Positions 33,009 through 42,229 of a stretch of 64,000 nt of DNA are shown here, in pieces. A program made the translations under genes and the position numbers. The stretch is from Microlunatus speluncae (GTDB lineage Bacteria; Actinomycetota; Actinomycetes; Propionibacteriales; Propionibacteriaceae), in NCBI RefSeq assembly GCF_009299835.1, contig NZ_VKCZ01000020.1, positions 558,001 to 622,000 on the forward strand, given 5' to 3'. The notes beneath the pieces are model-generated. The model saw only the letters and a program-made list of their open reading frames with translations. It had not been told where the DNA came from and ran no database searches. Numbering within the stretch: the stretch's first letter is position 1; every line of letters begins with the position of its first letter.

Positions 33009-34013
33009 TTGGGTAGCTACATCGTCCGGCGCGTGCTGCAGGGCATCGGCTCCTTGATCGGAGTGATGCTCCTGCTGCATCTGCTGATGACTGCGGCGAT
33101 CCAGCTGAACGGCAATCCGGCGCTGGCGTTCTTCGGCGACCGGGTGCCGTCCAAGGCCCAGCTGGCGGCGGTGCAGGAGCGGTTCGGGCTGGCCGACCCG
33201 TGCTACGAACAGCTCGGCAATCCCTGCCTCGGGCCGTTCGTGCACCGGATGGGCGGCTACCTGACCGGCGACTTCGGCACCAACCACCGCGGCCGGGAAG
33301 TGCTCGACATCGTCGCCACGGCGGCGCCGAACACGCTCCGGCTGTTCCTGGTCGTCACGATCACCTGGATGCTCGTCGGGATGCTGCTCGGCTCGGTCGC
33401 GGCCCGGTATCGCGGCCGGGCCCCCGATCACTCGATCCGGTTCATCAGCATCCTGATCGACGCCTTCCCGGTGTTCGTCACGTTGCTGGTCTACAAGTTC
33501 ATCGTGACCGTGCCGGTGAGCAACTGGATGAGCGCGCAGTTCGGCGACGAGAGCATTCCGGCGCTGCTGTTCAAGCCGTCCTTCTCGGCTGATCATCCGT
33601 GGGCGACGGTGATCATCCCCGGACTGCTGCTCGGGCTGGTCGGGGCGGCACCGTTCCTCCGGCTGGTCCGGGCCAGCCAGCTGGAGAACTACAACGCCGA
33701 TCATGTCCGGACCGCCCGGTCGAAGGGGCTCGGCGACGGCCATGTGACCGCGTACCACATCGTCCGCAACTCCTCGATCCCGGTGATCACGGCGGTCGGT
33801 TTCGTCTTCGCCGAGGCGTTGGCCGGGGCGGTGATCACCGAAGGCATGATGAACATCTACGGCATGGGCGGCGTGCTCTGGGACGCGGTCCGCGACAGCG
33901 AGGTGTCGGTGGTGATCGGCGTCGTCTCCATCCTGGCCGTGGTCACCATCGTGGTGATGTTCGTCGTCGATCTTCTGTACGCCGCCCTCGATCCCCGGAT
34001 CCGCTATGACTGA
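33009..34013 (+). CDS. Peptide ABC transporter permease, DppB type
   Basis: 334 residues. It has the N-terminal YIVRRVLQGIGSLIGVM, a long extracellular insertion (about 35-110) typical of DppB/OppB, and the EAA-type loop YNADHVRTARSKGLGDGHV. It starts at TTG 33009, 38 bases after the binding-protein gene, and forms the channel with the DppC-type protein. Confidence 0.92.
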   Translation: MGSYIVRRVLQGIGSLIGVMLLLHLLMTAAIQLNGNPALAFFGDRVPSKAQLAAVQERFGLADPCYEQLGNPCLGPFVHRMGGYLTGDFGTNHRGREVLDIVATAAPNTLRLFLVVTITWMLVGMLLGSVAARYRGRAPDHSIRFISILIDAFPVFVTLLVYKFIVTVPVSNWMSAQFGDESIPALLFKPSFSADHPWATVIIPGLLLGLVGAAPFLRLVRASQLENYNADHVRTARSKGLGDGHVTAYHIVRNSSIPVITAVGFVFAEALAGAVITEGMMNIYGMGGVLWDAVRDSEVSVVIGVVSILAVVTIVVMFVVDLLYAALDPRIRYD

Positions 34014-34025
34014 GGGGGTTTCGCC

Positions 34026-34964
34026 ATGACCGATCTGGCAACGTCCGCGGCGATCGCGGCCGAGACCGGCGGCCCGGCGCGGCCCGGGCGATCACTGTGG
34101 TCGGATGCGTTCCGCCGGATGCGGCGCCGGCCGGATGTGATCATCGCGACCGTGGTCGGGTTCTTCTTCCTCCTCGTGGCGATCTTCCCGACCCTGTTCA
34201 CCGCGACCGATCCGCAGCGCTGCGACATCTCGAAGTCGCGGGTGTTGCCGCAGGGGTTCGGCGCCGAGTATCCGTTCGGCACCAACCTGCACGGCTGCGA
34301 CGTGCTGGCCCAGCTGGTGCACGGAGCGCGGCCGTCGCTGCTGCTGGCGTTCACCGTGGTCGGTGCCTCGTTGATCATCGGGTTGTTGCTCGGCACCCTG
34401 TCCGGCTTCTATCTCGGCTTCGTCGATGCGGTGATCTCCAGGGTGCTGGAGATCTTCCTGGTGATCCCGTTCCTGCTGGCCGCATTGCTGCTGCTGTCGC
34501 TGTTCCGCAATGTCGATCTTGGTGGCGGGCAGGTGGCCTCGATCATCCAGCCGGCGATCGTGCTGACCGCGTTCGGCTGGATGGGTTACACCCGCTATGT
34601 CCGGGCCAGCGTGCTGGAGACCAAGAACCTCGACTACGTCACGGCCGCGCGATCACTCGGCGCCTCCGATCTGCGGCTGATGTTCTCCCACATCCTGCCG
34701 AACGCGATCGGGCCGGTGACCGCGCTGGTGCCGACCTCGATCGCCGGCGTGATCGCGACCGAGGCCGTGCTGGCGTTCCTCGGCATCGGCGTCCGGCCAC
34801 CCGCGGTCAGCTGGGGGATCATGATCTCCGACGGAGCCGAGTGGTTCACCGGCGGCTTCCCGCACCTGCTGCTGTTTCCGCTGGGCTGCCTGCTGGCCAC
34901 GATCCTCTCCTTCGTCGTCATCGGCGACAACCTCCGCGACGCCCTCGACCCGAAGCTGAGGTGA
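34026..34964 (+). CDS. Peptide ABC transporter permease, DppC type
   Basis: 312 residues. The N-terminal segment (WSDAFRRMRRRPDVIIATVV) is followed by the DppC/OppC domain with six membrane segments and the EAA loop LDYVTAARSLGASDLRLMFS. It begins 12 bases after the DppB-type gene, same operon. A nested inverted repeat follows it, before the ATPase gene. Confidence 0.92.
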   Translation: MTDLATSAAIAAETGGPARPGRSLWSDAFRRMRRRPDVIIATVVGFFFLLVAIFPTLFTATDPQRCDISKSRVLPQGFGAEYPFGTNLHGCDVLAQLVHGARPSLLLAFTVVGASLIIGLLLGTLSGFYLGFVDAVISRVLEIFLVIPFLLAALLLLSLFRNVDLGGGQVASIIQPAIVLTAFGWMGYTRYVRASVLETKNLDYVTAARSLGASDLRLMFSHILPNAIGPVTALVPTSIAGVIATEAVLAFLGIGVRPPAVSWGIMISDGAEWFTGGFPHLLLFPLGCLLATILSFVVIGDNLRDALDPKLR

Positions 34965-34987
34965 CCCGTGCACCCCCAGCACCACCA

Positions 34988-35055
34988 CAAACGCGGCAGT
35001 ACGGACGATCCGCGGCAGTTGCAACGGCCGCGGATGAGTGCAACTGCCGCGTTTG
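34988..35055. repeat. Nested inverted repeat inside the dpp operon
   Basis: Outer arms CAAACGCGGCAGT/ACTGCCGCGTTTG (13 bases, perfect) and inner arms ATCCGCGG/CCGCGGAT. It separates the DppC and DppD genes, so it may cause partial termination or RNA processing within the operon. Confidence 0.88.
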
Positions 35056-35073
35056 CGGGTGGAGAGGTGTGCC

Positions 35074-36069
35074 GTGGGCAGCGGTGAGGTGTTGCTGGAG
35101 GTGGATCGGCTGGCGGTCGAGTTCCGGACCGAGGACGGGTTGGTGCGGGCGGTCAACGGGGTGTCGTTCTCGGTCGAGGCGGGGCGGACGCTGGCGATCG
35201 TGGGTGAGTCGGGGAGTGGCAAGAGCGTCACCGCGCAGGCGGTGCTCGGGCTGCTGCAAACGCCGCCGGCCCGGATCGCCGGCGGCGAGATCAGGTTCCG
35301 CGGCACTGACCTGCTGGCGCTCAGCCGGCATGATCATCGGGCCATCTGCGGCGAACACATCGCGATGGTGTTCCAGGACGCGCTGGCCGCGCTGAACCCG
35401 GTCTACAGCGTCGGCTTCCAGCTGACCGAGGCACTGGTCGCCCGGCGCGGCATCTCCCGGCGCACCGCGCGGCGGCGGGCCGTCGAGCTGCTCGACCTGG
35501 TGCAGGTGCCGAACGCAGTCCAACGGGTGAAGGAGTATCCGCACCAGTTCTCCGGCGGGATGCGGCAGCGGGTGATGATCGCGATGGCGCTGGCCCTGGA
35601 GCCGGAGGTATTGATCGCCGACGAGCCGACCACCGCGCTCGACGTCACCGTGCAGGCGCAGATCATGCGGTTGCTGGCCGAGATCCAGGCCGAGCGGTCG
35701 ATGGGCCTGATCCTGATCACTCACGATCTTGGGGTGGTGGCCGACGTGGCCGACGAGATCACGGTGATGTACGCCGGCCGGGCGGTCGAGCAGGCCTCGG
35801 TCGAGGACCTGTTTGCGGCCCCGGCGCATCCGTACACGCAGGCGTTGTTGCGGTCCATCCCGCGGGTCGACCGGAAGGGTCAGAAGCTCGAGGTGATCGC
35901 CGGCCGGCCGCCCGAGCTGACCCGGATCCCGACCGGTTGCGCCTTCCATCCGCGTTGCCGCTTTGCCGCCGACGTCTGCCGCATCGACCCGGCACCGCCC
36001 ACCGAACCGGTCGGCGACGGCCGCCTCTCCGCCTGCCACTTCGCCGCTGACGTCCTGGCGGGACGCTGA
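35074..36069 (+). CDS. Peptide ABC transporter ATPase, DppD type
   Basis: 331 residues. All motifs are intact: Walker A GESGSGKS, signature FSGGMRQRV, Walker B LIADEPTTALD and H-switch THD. The C-terminus has the oligopeptide-ATPase cysteine cluster GCAFHPRCRFAADVC. No DppF partner follows, so the active pair may be a homodimer or use an ATPase from elsewhere. GTG 35074 follows GGAGAGG. Confidence 0.9.
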   Translation: MGSGEVLLEVDRLAVEFRTEDGLVRAVNGVSFSVEAGRTLAIVGESGSGKSVTAQAVLGLLQTPPARIAGGEIRFRGTDLLALSRHDHRAICGEHIAMVFQDALAALNPVYSVGFQLTEALVARRGISRRTARRRAVELLDLVQVPNAVQRVKEYPHQFSGGMRQRVMIAMALALEPEVLIADEPTTALDVTVQAQIMRLLAEIQAERSMGLILITHDLGVVADVADEITVMYAGRAVEQASVEDLFAAPAHPYTQALLRSIPRVDRKGQKLEVIAGRPPELTRIPTGCAFHPRCRFAADVCRIDPAPPTEPVGDGRLSACHFAADVLAGR

Positions 36070-36267
36070 GCGGTCCATGGGCGATAGCAGGCGGGGCGGG
36101 CGGAGTCCAGCCGACGGACCGTGCCGGTGGTACGGATCCTGAGCCACGCCGGGCTGGTTCCACTGATTGTCAAGCGGTCACCTCTAGCCTCGGATTCGTG
36201 GCTAAGTCTGCCCCCGTGGCCACAGAAAACTTCCCCGAACGGTTGGGCAGAGTAGTTGGTGATCGTT

Positions 36268-37650
36268 GTGATCGAGTTCGAATCGGTTAGTAGGCCGCCC
36301 AAGCGCGGCTCGGATCCGGTGACCGAGGTCACCTTCGCGGCCCACCAGGACCAGATCACCGTGCTCCTCGGCGAACCCGGCTCCGGGACCAGCACGGTCC
36401 TGCGCATGATCAATCGCCTGATCGAGCCGGTCGAGGGCCGGATCATGATCAACGGCAATCCGCTCAAGTCCCTGCGCCGGAAGGCGTTGCGCCGCACCCA
36501 GGGTTTCCTGCTCCGCGAGGGCGGGCTGTTTCCGCACCGGGACGCGGTCGACAACATCGCGATGGTGCCGCGGCTGAAGGAGCACGGCCGGGGCAAGGCC
36601 CTGGTCGAGGCGGGCGACCTGCTCCGCGCGGTCGGCCTGGACCGGGCCACCGGCCGGACGAGGCCGTCCCGGCTGACCGCCGACCAGCGGCAGCGCGTCT
36701 GCCTGGCCCGCGCCATCGCCGGCGAGCCGACCGCAGTCCTGCTGGACCATCCGTTCGGCGATCTGGATTCGGGTGACCGCGTCGCGATGCAGGGGCTGCT
36801 CCGCCGGTTGCACGCCGAGCGGTCCTTCACCGCGATCGTCGCCACCGACGACGTCGACGAGGCGCTCGCGCTGGCCGACCGGCTGGTCGTCTTCGCGGGC
36901 GGCCGGGTGATCGACTCCGGCCCGCCGGAGGCCGTGCTGGACGCCCAGAACCCGTTGGTCGCCGAGATCGTCGGGGCCGAGCGCGGCTACCGGGCGCTGG
37001 CGTACGCGACGACGATCGGACTGCCGCTGCAACGGGTCCCGGTGGTCCGCGACCCGGCCTCGGCCGATCCCGGCGCCGGCGCGACGCTGCTGGTCGACAA
37101 CGACGCCAAGCCGCTCGGCTGGGTCGATCCGGACCAGTCCGGTGCGGTGCTGCCGCTCGGTGACGTCTTCGATCCGGGCAGCGGCTCGCTGCAGCAAGCG
37201 CTGAACGCCTCGCTGACCTCGCCGGTCGGGCTGGCCGTCGCCGTCACCCGGGGCACCGGGCGCTACGCCGGAGTGCTCAGCGCGGCGGAGATCGTGGCCG
37301 CCGCCGTCGAGCAGCGCACCGCCGCCGTCCGGGCCGGGATCGAGTCCGCCGTCGTCGAGTCGGCCGCGGCCATCGACACCGAAGAGGTCGCCGCCGCGCC
37401 GCCGGAGCCGACCAGTCCGCGCTCGCCCGAGGTGCTGGCCGCCGACGCCGATCAGGACCCGGCCGACGAGACGGCCGAGGACACCGTCGTCACCCCGGCC
37501 GCGGACGTCGCCGAGGCCGACGCCAAGCCGGGGACCACCGTCGCGCGCCGGGCGCAGTCGGCCGTGGACAAGGTCCGCGATGGCAAGGACGACGAGCCGA
37601 AGACGGACACCGAGGACCGTGAGCCGGTTGCCGCCGGGGGCGGACGGTGA
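36268..37650 (+). CDS. OpuCA-like ABC ATPase with degenerate catalytic motifs
   Basis: About 460 residues. The fold follows the glycine betaine ATPase OpuCA/ProV (for example STVLRMINRLIEPVEGRI), but each catalytic site is altered. Walker A reads GEPGSGTST (lysine to Thr41), the Q-loop Gln is Arg83, the signature is LTADQ (136-140) in place of LSGGQ, Walker B ends LLDHP (glutamate to His161), and the H-switch His is Asp194. A CBS-like region follows (about 245-350), then an acidic, probably disordered tail of about 110 residues. It is the only ATPase of its operon and overlaps the permease gene (GTGA). I take GTG 36268; 36256 is possible. Confidence 0.85.
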   Translation: MIEFESVSRPPKRGSDPVTEVTFAAHQDQITVLLGEPGSGTSTVLRMINRLIEPVEGRIMINGNPLKSLRRKALRRTQGFLLREGGLFPHRDAVDNIAMVPRLKEHGRGKALVEAGDLLRAVGLDRATGRTRPSRLTADQRQRVCLARAIAGEPTAVLLDHPFGDLDSGDRVAMQGLLRRLHAERSFTAIVATDDVDEALALADRLVVFAGGRVIDSGPPEAVLDAQNPLVAEIVGAERGYRALAYATTIGLPLQRVPVVRDPASADPGAGATLLVDNDAKPLGWVDPDQSGAVLPLGDVFDPGSGSLQQALNASLTSPVGLAVAVTRGTGRYAGVLSAAEIVAAAVEQRTAAVRAGIESAVVESAAAIDTEEVAAAPPEPTSPRSPEVLAADADQDPADETAEDTVVTPAADVAEADAKPGTTVARRAQSAVDKVRDGKDDEPKTDTEDREPVAAGGGR

Positions 37651-38312
37651 ACTGGGATTGGGTGGTCCAGAACGTCGCCTATCTGGGCACCCTGATCGCC
37701 GGGCACGCCATCGTGCTCGGGTTGTCGCTGGCCGCCGGCGTGCTGATCGGCGTCCCGCTGGGCTATCTGCTGGCCAAGCTCCGGGTCGGCCCGGTGGTCG
37801 CTCCGGTGCTCGATCTGCTCTCGTACGCCTCGCCGTTCGGGCTGTTGCTGATCGCGCCGATCCTTCGCGGTACGGCGATCGACGACCGGGTCAACCTGGT
37901 GCTGGCCTTCGGCACCCTGGCCATCCTGCGGATCTGCCGGTCGGTGCTGGTCGCGCACCGGCGGAACCGACCGGCCGCTCCGTATGCTTACCTCAAGGCG
38001 GCCGGGCTCGGCGCCGGCACCCGCTTCCGGCTCGACTTCACCTACCTCGCGCCGCGGGTGCTCGGCACCATCGGCCGGGTCGCGGTCGCCACGGTGGTGC
38101 TGACCACCGTCGGCGGGGCCATCGTCTCGGCCCGATTCGGGCCGGGCGGTGAGCTGGGCAGCCTGATCTATCGCGGCCTGGACGCGCGTGATCTGACCCA
38201 GGCGGTCACCGGACTGGTGCTGGTCGCCGTGCTGGCGATCCTGGTCGACCTGATCTTCCGCGGCCTCCGGCGACTCGCCGCCGCGGAGCCGATCGCGGAG
38301 GTGGCAGCATGA
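37647..38312 (+). CDS. OpuCB-like osmoprotectant-type ABC permease 1
   Basis: 221 residues with about six membrane segments, related to the glycine betaine/choline permeases. The ATPase-docking EAA loop (AYLKAAGLGAGTRFRLDFTY) is poorly conserved, in keeping with the unusual ATPase. The GTG overlaps the ATPase stop, and the next gene's ATG overlaps this one's stop, so the four genes are tightly coupled. Confidence 0.82.
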   Translation: MNWDWVVQNVAYLGTLIAGHAIVLGLSLAAGVLIGVPLGYLLAKLRVGPVVAPVLDLLSYASPFGLLLIAPILRGTAIDDRVNLVLAFGTLAILRICRSVLVAHRRNRPAAPYAYLKAAGLGAGTRFRLDFTYLAPRVLGTIGRVAVATVVLTTVGGAIVSARFGPGGELGSLIYRGLDARDLTQAVTGLVLVAVLAILVDLIFRGLRRLAAAEPIAEVAA

Positions 38313-38950
38313 ATCTCACCGGATACCTGTTCGACCCGGCCAACTGGACCTGGACCAGCACCCTGGTCAACGCCCTCGGCGTGCACGCTCTGGCCAGCCT
38401 GGCCCTGCTCGTCGCCGGAGGGCTGCTCGGTCTCGCTCTCGGTTGCCTGTTCGGGGCGTTCCGCGGCAGCCGGCCGGTGCTCCGGGTGATCTCCTGGCTC
38501 GGCGCCACCGTGCCGGTGCTCGGTCTGCTCGGCGTCGGCGTGATCATCTTCGGCGGCGGACTGCCGGTGCTCGGCGCCTGCCTGCTGCTGTTGATCACCC
38601 TGGCCGTGGCCGGGACGACCGCCCGCGCCCTGCGCGCCACGGACCAGCCGGTGATCGAGTCCGGGCGCGCGATGGGACTGTCCCGGCTGGCGATCTTCGT
38701 CGGTTATCGGCTGCCGTTGCTGCTGCCGCGCCTGCTGCACACGCTGGCCCGGGTCGGCGCGGCGACCGTGACGATGCTCGCGGTGGCCGGGATCGTCGGC
38801 GCGCCGGGGCTCGGCGCAGTGATCAAGGTCGGCTTCGACGCCGGTTATCCGCAGGTGTTCGCCGGTGCGGTGCTGCTGATCGGCCTCGGCTGGCTGTTCT
38901 ACCTGATCTTCGCCGGACTGGGCCTGCTGGCCCGGCGACGCGTCGCCTGA
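38309..38950 (+). CDS. OpuCD-like osmoprotectant-type ABC permease 2
   Basis: 213 residues, six membrane segments. Its EAA loop (QPVIESGRAMGLSRLAIFVG) is closer to the family norm than that of permease 1, and GIVGAPGLGAVIKVGF matches the conserved final-helix region. It overlaps both neighbours by 1-4 bases. Confidence 0.86.
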   Translation: MNLTGYLFDPANWTWTSTLVNALGVHALASLALLVAGGLLGLALGCLFGAFRGSRPVLRVISWLGATVPVLGLLGVGVIIFGGGLPVLGACLLLLITLAVAGTTARALRATDQPVIESGRAMGLSRLAIFVGYRLPLLLPRLLHTLARVGAATVTMLAVAGIVGAPGLGAVIKVGFDAGYPQVFAGAVLLIGLGWLFYLIFAGLGLLARRRVA

Positions 38951-39861
38951 TGATGAAGACCCAACGCATCGTCCGGCCACTGGCCGCGCTGCTGCTGGTG
39001 TTGATCATGGCCGGCTGCAGCCTGTCCAGCGACCCGCTGCGCAGCAGCGGCCAGACCTCGGCCGCCCCCGATCTGGTGGTCGGAGCGCCCGAGACGGCCG
39101 AGGGGGCGGTGCTGGCCCAGCTGTACGCCGGTGCCCTGCAGACCAAGGGAATCACGGTCGGCATCGAGCCGGTCGGTGAACGGGTCGACTATCTGCAACA
39201 ACTGCGCGGCGGCACGATCGCGCTGGTCCCGGACCACACCGGCGCCCTGCTCACCGAGCTGAAGCCGGACCAGGCGGCCAGCACTGCGACCGAAGTCGAT
39301 GATCAACTGCCGGCGGCCGCCGGCGCGGACCTGACGGTGATCACTCCCGCCCCGGCCACCGCCCAGACGGTGTACGTGATCACGAAGGCGGTGTCCGACC
39401 AGCGCAAGATCACCACGCTGGACGAGCTCGCCGCGATCACCGCCGGCACCGTGCTCGGCGGGCCGGCCGGGCTGGAGCAGCAGAAGTACGGGCCGGCCGC
39501 GCTGACCGCGATCTACGGGATCACGTTCGCCTCGGTCAAGGCCTACCCCGACTCCACCGCCCTGGCCCGCGACCTCGGCACCGGCACCATCTCCGCCGCT
39601 GCCTTCGCCGCCAACGACCCGGTCCTGGCCGGCGACAGCTTCGTCCGCCTCGCCGACCCGGAGTCCATGGTGCTGCCGCAGAACATCACCGCCGTCGCCG
39701 GCCCAGCCCTCAAGGCCAACCCGACCGCCATCGCCGCCATCGAAGCCGTCCACGCCGCCCTGACCACCCAGGAACTCACCGTCCTGCAGAGCCAGGTCGG
39801 CAGCGGCACCCCCGTGGAACAGGTCGCCGCCGATTGGCTCAAGGCCAAATCCCTCGCCTAA
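38950..39861 (+). CDS. OpuCC-like substrate-binding lipoprotein
   Basis: 303 residues of the OpuAC (glycine betaine/choline) binding family. Lipobox MAGC with cysteine 23. The mature part includes VVGAPETAEGAVLAQLYAG and ALVPDHTGALL, where the family usually has an E/D-Y-T-G pattern. The start (ATGATG at 38950) overlaps the permease stop. It completes an ATPase-permease-permease-receptor operon. Confidence 0.87.
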   Translation: MMKTQRIVRPLAALLLVLIMAGCSLSSDPLRSSGQTSAAPDLVVGAPETAEGAVLAQLYAGALQTKGITVGIEPVGERVDYLQQLRGGTIALVPDHTGALLTELKPDQAASTATEVDDQLPAAAGADLTVITPAPATAQTVYVITKAVSDQRKITTLDELAAITAGTVLGGPAGLEQQKYGPAALTAIYGITFASVKAYPDSTALARDLGTGTISAAAFAANDPVLAGDSFVRLADPESMVLPQNITAVAGPALKANPTAIAAIEAVHAALTTQELTVLQSQVGSGTPVEQVAADWLKAKSLA

Positions 39862-39871
39862 CCCCCGTCGG

Positions 39872-40011
39872 GGTGTGGAGGTCGGGGGTGTTCGTTCCCT
39901 GAGCCTGTCGAAGGGCGCCGGTGGATGTTCCTTCGCTGGTTGGTGTGGAGGTCGGGGGTGTTCGTTCCCTGAGCCTGTCGAAGGGCGCCGGTCGATGCTC
40001 CCGCGCTGGAT
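39872..40011. repeat. 70-base tandem duplication containing the GAGCCTGTCGAAGGG repeat
   Basis: Units 39872-39941 and 39942-40011 begin GGTGTGGAGGTCGGGGGTGT and contain TTCGTTCCCTGAGCCTGTCG then AAGGGCGCCGGT. They differ at a few bases near the end. The region 39862-40154 has no gene. Confidence 0.9.
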
Positions 40012-40077
40012 GATGCGGAGCCGAGGCTCGTGTTCCTCCCATTGACCTCATCGCGGGGCCTGGGGTGAATCTGGTCT

Positions 40078-40106
40078 GCCCTTCGACAGGCTCAGGGAAC
40101 GAACAC
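40078..40106. repeat. Dispersed repeat, inverted copy
   Basis: GCCCTTCGACAGGCTCAGGG followed by AACGAACA is the reverse complement of the unit at 39893-39916. The two can pair over about 25 bases across the intergenic region. Confidence 0.85.
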
Positions 40107-40154
40107 CAGCCGGCCCAGGGCGCATCGACCGGAACGAACGGGCCGGCGGAAGGG

Positions 40155-41159
40155 TCAGCGGTTGACGGGGCGCTGGGCGTCCCAGGAGTAGTCGCGGTCG
40201 AACAGGAAGCGGCGTTCGGGGTCCGGGGTGAGGACGAGGTCCTGGTCGTCGCCGGTCAGCCTGACGGTCCCGTCCGGCGCGGGCGCCCAGCGCAGGGAGA
40301 GGGTCGTGGCCGGGTCGTCCGGCGCCCGGGTGTCGCCGCGCAGCGGCGGGTCGAGCTCGATCCGGACGGAGTCGGGTCCGGAGTCGCGAACGGTGCCGAT
40401 CAGCAGGTCGCCGTTGGCCAGCCGGATCGTCGCCCGGGCCTTGCCGCCGGCGATCCACTGGCCGAAGGCGACCTGTTGCCACCGGGTGTCCCGGGCCAGC
40501 TGCGCCGCCGGCTCGGCCCGATCCTCGGTGACCCGATAGACGCCGGCCAGCGGATGACCCTCGGTCGGCATCGGGAAGGACAGCCGGAACAGCACGCCGG
40601 AGGCGATGATCACGGCGATCGCCAGCACCGGGGTGATCACGTTGAGGACGGTGCCGACACGACCGGTGACGATGGTCGGGATCGGTCCCCGGGGAATGGC
40701 GCCGGAGCCGAACCCGGCCCGGAGAAACCGGCTCACGTACGGGATCGCAGCGACGGTGGCGCCGATCGCGAGGGCCAGTGACAGCTGCTTCACCGGCACG
40801 TCGTAGGCCTGGTTGAGCAGGAAGACGAATAACATGTCGAAGGCGGCGATCACGGCGCCGACCCCGGCGGTCCGGCGCCACAACAGGAGCGCGGCGGCGA
40901 GCACCTCGGCGACCCCGGACAGCACCTGGAACGGAACCGAATAGCCGACCATCCGCCAGAGCAGGCCCATCGGGCTCATCTCGCCGTAGTTGATCAAGGC
41001 GTCGCCGTAGTCGGCCCGGCCCATCTGAATCAGGAAGACCTTGGACCAGCCGTAGACCAGCAGATAGACGGCCAGGCCGAGCCGCAGCAGCAGGTGCGCC
41101 GACCAGGCGATCCGGACCGGCCAGCTCGGGGACGGACGTTCGGTCAGCTCAGAAGTCAC
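40155..41159 (-). CDS. DoxX-like membrane protein with C-terminal extracellular domain
   Basis: About 334 residues. Four to five membrane segments in the first 190 residues (LLRLGLAVYLLVYGWSKVFL and QVLSGVAEVLAAALLLWRR) fit the DoxX/DoxD-like family. A soluble domain of about 130 residues follows, rich in beta strands. GTG 41159 lies behind AGGATCGG. Function unknown; DoxX-like proteins are linked to thiol or oxidative stress. Confidence 0.72.
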   Translation of the reverse strand: MTSELTERPSPSWPVRIAWSAHLLLRLGLAVYLLVYGWSKVFLIQMGRADYGDALINYGEMSPMGLLWRMVGYSVPFQVLSGVAEVLAAALLLWRRTAGVGAVIAAFDMLFVFLLNQAYDVPVKQLSLALAIGATVAAIPYVSRFLRAGFGSGAIPRGPIPTIVTGRVGTVLNVITPVLAIAVIIASGVLFRLSFPMPTEGHPLAGVYRVTEDRAEPAAQLARDTRWQQVAFGQWIAGGKARATIRLANGDLLIGTVRDSGPDSVRIELDPPLRGDTRAPDDPATTLSLRWAPAPDGTVRLTGDDQDLVLTPDPERRFLFDRDYSWDAQRPVNR

Positions 41160-41255
41160 GGGTCCGATCCTGGCAGCGGGTCCGGACCGCCGCATCTGAC
41201 CGGCGTCACAAGATCATGATGAATCCGTCATACCGGGTGTCGACGGAGCGTGAGC

Positions 41256-42215
41256 TCAGGTCGCGGGCGCGTCCGCGGCCGGTGGCGGCTCGGCGTCGCG
41301 TTCGTCCCGCTCGGCCCACTGCAGAAGTTGATCAAGGCTGTAGATCGTGTCGTCGAGATCGGCATGCAGGTCGCCCAGCTCGGCGTAGCGGGCCGGCATG
41401 GTGGCGATGGTGAAGTCCCGCGGATCGGCCTGGTCGATCTCGTCCCAGCGGACCGGGGCGGAGACGATGCCCTCCGGCGTGCCGCGGACCGAGTAGGCGC
41501 AGGCGACGGTGTGATCACGGGCGTTCTGGTTGTAGTCGACGAAGACCGAAGCCGGGTTGCGGTCCTTGCGCCACCAGGTCAAGTCGACCAGCCCGTCGGC
41601 CCGCCGCTCCACCTCGCGGGCGAACGCCCAGGCAGCCCGGCGAACATCCGCGAACCCGTACACCGGAGCGACCCGGACATAGATGTGGATCCCCTTGCTG
41701 CCGGACGTTTTCGGGAATCCGGTCGCGCCGAGCTCGGCCAGCACCTCGCGGGTGACACCGGCGACCCGCTGCACGTCGGCGTAGGTCGCCTCGGGGCCGG
41801 GATCAAGATCGATCCGCCACTCGTCGGGCTGCTCGACGTGTTCGCTGCGCGAGTTCCAGGGATGGAACTCGACCGTCGACATCTGCACCGCCCAGATCAC
41901 GTCGGCCGGATGATCAACACAGAGCTCGTACGCGTGCCGGCCGGACGGGAAGTCGACCCGGACCGTCTGCAACCAGGGCGGGGCGCCGTGTGGCACCCGC
42001 TTCTGGTGCACCTTGTCGCCGTCCACGCCGTCCGGGAACCGGTGCAGCATGCACGGCCGGTGGTGCAGCGCGTTGACGATGCCGTCGGAGACCGACAGGT
42101 AGTACTGCGCCAGGTCGAGTTTCGTCTCACCCCGGGCAGAGAAATAGATCCGGTCCGGGTTGCTGATCTTGACCACCCGGTCGCCGATCTCGAGCTCGAC
42201 GCGCTCCACCACCAT
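41256..42215 (-). CDS. LigD-type polymerase/primase domain protein
   Basis: 319 residues, a stand-alone archaeo-eukaryotic primase-like polymerase of the LigD PolDom family. It carries the catalytic IDLDPG (about 135), the TSGSKGIHIYV motif (about 165) and the HPWNSR segment. In bacteria this enzyme fills ends in non-homologous end joining, normally with Ku and ligase; neither is here. ATG 42215 is chosen because any earlier start (42278) is encoded by the palindrome repeat 42230-42283. Confidence 0.9.
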   Translation of the reverse strand: MVVERVELEIGDRVVKISNPDRIYFSARGETKLDLAQYYLSVSDGIVNALHHRPCMLHRFPDGVDGDKVHQKRVPHGAPPWLQTVRVDFPSGRHAYELCVDHPADVIWAVQMSTVEFHPWNSRSEHVEQPDEWRIDLDPGPEATYADVQRVAGVTREVLAELGATGFPKTSGSKGIHIYVRVAPVYGFADVRRAAWAFAREVERRADGLVDLTWWRKDRNPASVFVDYNQNARDHTVACAYSVRGTPEGIVSAPVRWDEIDQADPRDFTIATMPARYAELGDLHADLDDTIYSLDQLLQWAERDERDAEPPPAADAPAT

Positions 42216-42229
42216 GTCCCCGACCCTAA

